A stretch of 64,000 bases of DNA, taken from NCBI GenBank assembly GCA_023974075.1, contig CM043791.1:7011912-7075911 (forward strand), written 5' to 3'. Positions 60,301 through 64,000 of this stretch are shown piece by piece (within the stretch, counting starts at the first letter, position 1; the number at the start of each line of letters is the position of its first letter). The translations under genes were made by a program, and so were the position numbers. The DNA comes from Chaenocephalus aceratus. Lineage: Eukaryota > Chordata > Actinopteri > Perciformes > Channichthyidae. The notes beneath the pieces were generated by a model that saw nothing but the letters and a program-made list of their open reading frames with translations, did not search any database and was not told the origin of the DNA.

Positions 60301-63300
60301 ACCAAGCCCACTGGCAACACCTCGCTACCAGTCTCACTTAAACATGCTGATACTGAGATCTCAGTCGGAGCTCTCACTTTTCAGAATCGTCTTAGAAGTT
60401 GACACTAATACCAGCACATATTGTGTTAACCTCCAAGTCTGTTATATCCTGGCCAGGAAAAATGGAAAGCCAGTCACTCGTCTATTGTTCCTCATTCCCC
60501 ATTAGCACTAGCCTATGCATTGGCTATTGGAGAATTTCTAACACAATTTGGTCAATATTCTATGTCATTTTTCGTAGCATGAAGTTGTGTTTAGAGGCTA
60601 CATGCACGGTGGAAATATCGCCATCATTGTGCTGTGAAAGCACACACTGGTTCACCACAGCCAACAGCACCATGTTTGATATGAACACTAGAAAGTCTGA
60701 CCACAGGAAGTTGGCACCGACATTGCCTTAATCTTGAAGTCCTTGTTTCTAGGAACAAATCACAGTGTAATGGAATATTCCTCCACCCACCCACAGTAAC
60801 CAACACCTTTCCTGGGCAACACTCCCCCACACCAGCCTCCACCAGTCTGTCACCCCCCCTCCACAGTCACAGTCCAGACACAGGTTGCCCCCCAGCAGAT
60901 GAACAGGATAGATCTGAAACACTGTGGTCCAGGAACGCCTCATCGCTTCAGCCGCTTCCCTCTGCCTGTTTCTGTTCTGCCTTGGCTTTTGTCATATATT
61001 GATCTTCAAAGAAGAACCGAGCAGTCAATATCTGGCCCCCTCCCTTATTGAATCACACAGGACACGCTTACTCAGCACAACCCTTGCTAGAAGCTTTGAT
61101 TAGCGCCCAAAACAAATTGATTTCCATGTTTTGACAAAGAATTAAGAATTACACTACATTGTGTCATTCTGTCAAGTGTAGCCTGGATTGACCATTTGAT
61201 CGGAGGTTGTGATACACAACCTCCTTCCTGAAGTGAGTTTGAGGACTGCCCATTATTCCAAAACAACAATTGTCTGAAAGATGTTCCATTGGACCGAATG
61301 CCCATTTGTCCCACAGTGTGTTACCCCAAAACAAATGCCCATTGTTTAAGACCCATTGCTCTTAAAATAGATATTCTGCCTACTACAAACAGAAGCAGAT
61401 GGCTAATTATTTTACAGAATGACAGATTTGTTTTCCTACCATGGCAAAGGCATGACCCTCCCTACTCTGTCTGTTATTGGCTAGTACATTTACATTTACT
61501 TTGTTACAGCAGAAAAGAGCCAGAGACAGCTTAATGTTACCTAAGAAGCATGCATTTAAAAAAAAAAATAAAGTTACACAATTTACAAAAAACACATCCT
61601 GTCAGGGCAGAGCTCCAGCAGGTTGCAGCTTGAGCACAGAGGTTCTTGTTTGGTGAAACTGTGTCCATGGTTTGGACTTCAGTGTGGTGGCGTGGAGTTA
61701 TCGGGTCCTGTGTGAAAATCCCTCATGGCTGCTCTGATTGGTCCCGCCTGACCCTTCCTGAGGCCAGTGATTGGGCAACAGTCATGACCTTATATTAACC
61801 TGTTCTTACAACATTCATTATGTGTTATTATTATCACGTATTGTGACAATATTAATTATCATTAACAAATGTCCTGACATCACAGATCCCTGTCTTTCCT
61901 TCTCCTGCTAACACTGATATCACTTTATTTTCTATAGCAGGATGGAAGCAACAGTTAATGGTGAAAAATGTGTGGTTATTCATCTGTTTCTCAACATTAT
62001 ATTTTAGACAGTATGTGGTTTGACATGATCGACAAAGTGATGTTTTCAAAAGTGTTTGAAATGGATAGAGAGATTTCCATTTTAGGGAAAATGCTTATTT
62101 GCATTCCGACCAAGAGTAAAAGAATATTAATATAAATAAAAATAATATAATTGTATAGTATGTTGAAAATATCAGAAAGAACAACTTAGTATAGTATGTC
62201 AGAAAAATTGCATAGCATTATATGTTGTAAATATCACAGAATATAACATAGTGTATAGTCGGTCGAAAAATTAGGGAAAATAACGAAGAGTAGTTTATTG
62301 AAAAGAATGTCGTAGTTTTGCATGTCCAAAATATCAGATAAAAAGGATATAGTATAGTATGTAAAAGTATTTTATTCATAGTCATAGTATTAATTGTCAA
62401 AAATAAGTAATAGTATGTCGAAAATATAAGGAAAAAAAAGGTAATCGATAATATAAGAAAAAAGGTCTTCAAAAGGTATTTAAAAAATAAAGTATAGTAT
62501 GTGAAAAATATAAGAAAAAGAACATAGTATATCATGTGGAAATTATATAATAAAACAACATTGTATGGTATTTCGGAAAAATGTCATAGTATTGTATGTC
62601 AAAAATGTCAGACAAAAAGTCATATAATAGTATTATCGGAATTTTCTTTAGAACAAATGACATGGTATAGTACGTCAAAAATATCAGAAATTACTACAAG
62701 GTATAGTATGTTGGAAATATTCAAAAACAAGGGATATTATAGTATTATCGATTTTTATTTATTTATTAAATACAACATAGTCGGAAAATGACATAATATA
62801 GTATGCCGGAAATATAACAAAATACGACAAAATATCAGAGTATAGTATGTCAAAATTTTTTATAAAAAAGGACATAGTATATACTCGAATATCATTTTAA
62901 AAAAACATAGCATAATATCTAAAAAATATCATATAATATAGTATGTCAAAAACATAGGAAAATCAACATAAAAAATGTCGTAAAAAGTTGTGTAGTATGT
63001 TGACAATATCAGGAAGAACAACATAGTTTAGTATAGTTTAAAACATCAAATAAAGAACAAAGTATATTATGTAAAAAATATCAGAAGAAAACACAGTATA
63101 CTATGTCACATGTTGAAAAAACAAAATGGCATGGTATGTTGAAAAATGTCACGCTACAGTATCCAAAAAATGACCAGAAATAACAAGAATTCATATTATA
63201 GTTTAAGAAAAATATCAGAAAAAACAATGTAGCATAGTACGTATATCAAGTATATATTTTTTTAAACAGAATACACCAGTAGAGTTTATCAAAATTATCA

Positions 63301-64000
63301 GAACAAAATCAACGTAGTATATTATTTCAGAATATGAAAAAAAACGACAAGTATGTTGTTATGTAATGTTGTTGTATATTTTGCTATTTGACCGTGACAG
63401 TAAGTTTAGTAGTAAAGTATCCTATAAATGAGTCAAGGAATACGTAATGATCTTGAATAAGTGCTAATGCTGTTGTTGCTGCTCATGGAGGATTCAGAGT
63501 GTTAGCTCGTGTTCTATTACATTCAAGTCATCATTGCATCAAATACATATTTTATATGGAAAGTCAAAGAGAGTGGCCCCCATGAATAAAGCACTACTAT
63601 CTGTCTTTCCCTTTGCAATGCATTTAGAGTGGCCCCTCTCTTGGGGCCCGTCAATGTTTGAGTGCTTGTTGAGCATCTGCATTAGCCGAATGCTATATGA
63701 CAGACAGCTTTGCCTCACCTCCATAGTGTGCACACATTGGAAGCATGCACATTGTGTCAGTGTGGTTTGGTCCTCTGCTGTCCTGCTGTGATTTAACACC
63801 CTGTTGTCTCTGCCTGGCCAGGTTTGACTACTGCAGGTTCATAGAGCTAGACTACGTTGCTATGGAGACAGACTATATGGTCTCAATGCGCCAGACAAAA
63901 AGCCTTGCATCGTCCAACTCACCGACTAACAAGTCTCCTGATCGACACAGCCGTGCAACAAACTCTCCCTCGACCCCCCGCTCTCGGTCTGTTCTGAGTC
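51394..64000 (+). CDS. Unrecognised multi-exon host gene, 5' coding part (runs off the window)
   Basis: Exon a 51394-51509: acceptor TTTCCCACAG; ATG at 51460 begins MSAPAPANRRSGSGSR; donor CG|GTAGGT. Exon b 60067-60213: acceptor after a long pyrimidine tract (TCTCTTTTCCTCAG); FNPLRALQPKRRLQQLLAPS, then a low-complexity Ala/Pro/Gly/Val stretch; donor GC|GTGAGA. Exon c from 63822: acceptor CTGCCTGGCCAG; FDYCRFIELDYVAMETDYMV, SMRQTKSLASSNSP, then a Ser/Pro/Arg-rich tail (SPSTPRSRSVLS) to the window end. Both junctions keep one frame, giving about 125 codons. Basic, proline-rich and probably disordered at the N terminus; no signal peptide or domain recognised. Its upstream noncoding exon may be the one ending at 22072. 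Function unknown. Confidence 0.7.
51552..51982. mobile_element. TTAA-flanked MITE
   Basis: TTAA (51552-51555), AGGGGCCCTATTCTGCT at the left, and a right end, inverted, AGAAGCCGTATCATGCT, then TTAA (51979-51982). Body 423 bp. A very common fish piggyBac-type MITE. Its right TTAA is also the left TTAA of the next element. Confidence 0.85.
51979..54743 (+). mobile_element. piggyBac-like element, internally deleted
   Basis: TTAA (51979-51982), element 51983-54739 starting CCTGTTAAGCCC and ending (inverted) CCTGTTAAACCC, then TTAA (54740-54743). It holds the two ends of a piggyBac transposase but no catalytic core. A 209-bp unit is tandemly duplicated at 52941-53358. CA-rich cryptic repeats lie at 54080-54200. 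Confidence 0.85.
52766..53755 (+). pseudogene. piggyBac transposase, N- and C-terminal exons only
   Basis: The N-terminal part (about 52766-52924) reads SFTTEQVLEMLADDS, then after a frame change PDDSSSDDEDLLQPDLDPDS, an acidic leader usual for PGBD4-like transposases, and ends at a GTATGT donor. The C-terminal part (53411-53755) reads TFREQLAAELLEFAQDP, a run of 14 prolines from a CCTCCACC microsatellite, then the Cys-rich module CRRCLDARLKRVKTPVYCRK and CQVPLCFTVKKNCF that in piggyBac binds the element ends. The DDD catalytic region between them is missing. Whether the two exons are spliced together is unknown. Confidence 0.8.
54787..55756 (+). mobile_element. Tc1-like transposon, both ends, internally deleted
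   Basis: Element 54789-55754 begins CACTGAACCAAAATAAAAAT and ends (inverted) CACTAAATAAAAATATAAAT. TA dinucleotides flank it. Length 966 bp against about 1.6 kb for a full Tc1 element. Confidence 0.85.
55330..55725 (+). pseudogene. Tc1 transposase fragment
   Basis: Reads GVLFTEESWFSLFRADGRQR (here Glu where the first catalytic Asp is expected), a TGA in VNVVN-stop near 55468, then GGGGVMVWAGVCYG, YRDEILRPIVVPFIHDH and LQHDHARPHVAR with the second catalytic Asp. The C-terminal part with the third acid is deleted. Inactive. Confidence 0.85.
55757..56051. other. No gene seen
   Basis: Intron-like sequence that continues after 59581, as shown by the insertion of the next element. Confidence 0.5.
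56594..57618. mobile_element. hAT-type MITE with perfect 8-bp TSD, nested
   Basis: Element 56602-57610 starts TAGTGCTGCGTACC and ends with its inverse GGTACGCAGCACTA. TTGGAGAG flanks it on both sides (56594-56601, 57611-57618). GTCCGGACTTATAAGTCCGG palindromes and AAGTCC words near both ends. No coding. Confidence 0.92.
57619..59083. other. Interior of the 3.5-kb element
   Basis: From 58675 it matches 47990 onward. 57619-58674 has no recognised content and no transposase motifs. Confidence 0.5.
59590..60066. other. Intron with a TTTGATA-type tandem
   Basis: 59745-59815 is an irregular tandem of TTTTGATA and TTTGATA. The end of the stretch is the polypyrimidine tract of the 60067 exon. Confidence 0.7.
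60214..62119. other. Intron, no gene seen
   Basis: Appears mostly unique; short ORFs without signatures. Confidence 0.5.
62120..63350. repeat. Degenerate AT-rich tandem repeat
   Basis: Many irregular copies of a unit built from ATAGTATAGTATGTC, GAAAAATATCAGAAA and AACATAGTATA, roughly 35-50 bp apart, heavily diverged with indels. Lies in the intron before the exon at 63822. Confidence 0.8.

Noticed and set aside
62218..62535. 105-codon hydrophobic minus-strand ORF
   Set aside because: Translation of the AT-rich degenerate tandem; Phe/Leu/Ile bias comes from composition.

Overview
The window looks like repeat-rich, AT-leaning DNA from a teleost fish. The evidence is the repeat content: hAT, Tc1, piggyBac, ISL2EU-like, Penelope-like, DIRS-like and L2-type elements of kinds typical of ray-finned fish, long dinucleotide microsatellites, and two decayed copies of a teleost-expanded family usually named SAMD3-like. 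There are no operons, rRNAs or tRNAs that I can see. Calls rest on reading frames, splice signals, terminal inverted repeats (TIRs) and target-site duplications (TSDs) read by eye. No database search was possible.

Layout. 1-4860: a 44-bp minisatellite, a broken hAT element inserted into a Penelope-like retroelement, and a Tc1 end. 4861-12597: a large head-to-head inverted duplication whose left arm is split by hAT elements, one complete with a perfect 8-bp TSD. The right arm carries the start of a small three-exon candidate gene (11883-13500). 13850-17262: non-autonomous DNA elements. 17818-21260: a complete ISL2EU-like transposon with long TIRs, THAP exons on one strand, a YqaJ/SWIM-type gene on the other, and an L2 fragment inside; a repeat copy at 9893 preserves the empty site. 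21840-22072: a probable noncoding first exon. 24565-29100: a piggyBac-like element filled with Tc1, hAT and DIRS-like insertions. 31216-33650 and 42559-44960: two broken SAMD3-like copies on the minus strand. 34711-35146: a 31-bp minisatellite. 45632-51357: hAT derivatives, a solo-LTR candidate, and a GT microsatellite split by an insertion. 51556-54739: two TTAA-flanked elements sharing one TTAA. 54789-59581: a decayed Tc1 and a 3.5-kb element with about 510-bp arms. 62120-63350: a degenerate AT-rich tandem repeat.

The best host gene is on the plus strand in the right half. Exons at 51394-51509, 60067-60213 and 63822 to the window edge join in one reading frame with good splice signals, and the exon ending at 22072 is a plausible 5'UTR exon for it. 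If so, nearly everything between 22 and 64 kb, including the SAMD3-like copies and the nested transposons, is intronic. I do not recognise its protein. The small gene at 11883-13500 is also unrecognised, and its promoter side is duplicated in inverse orientation.
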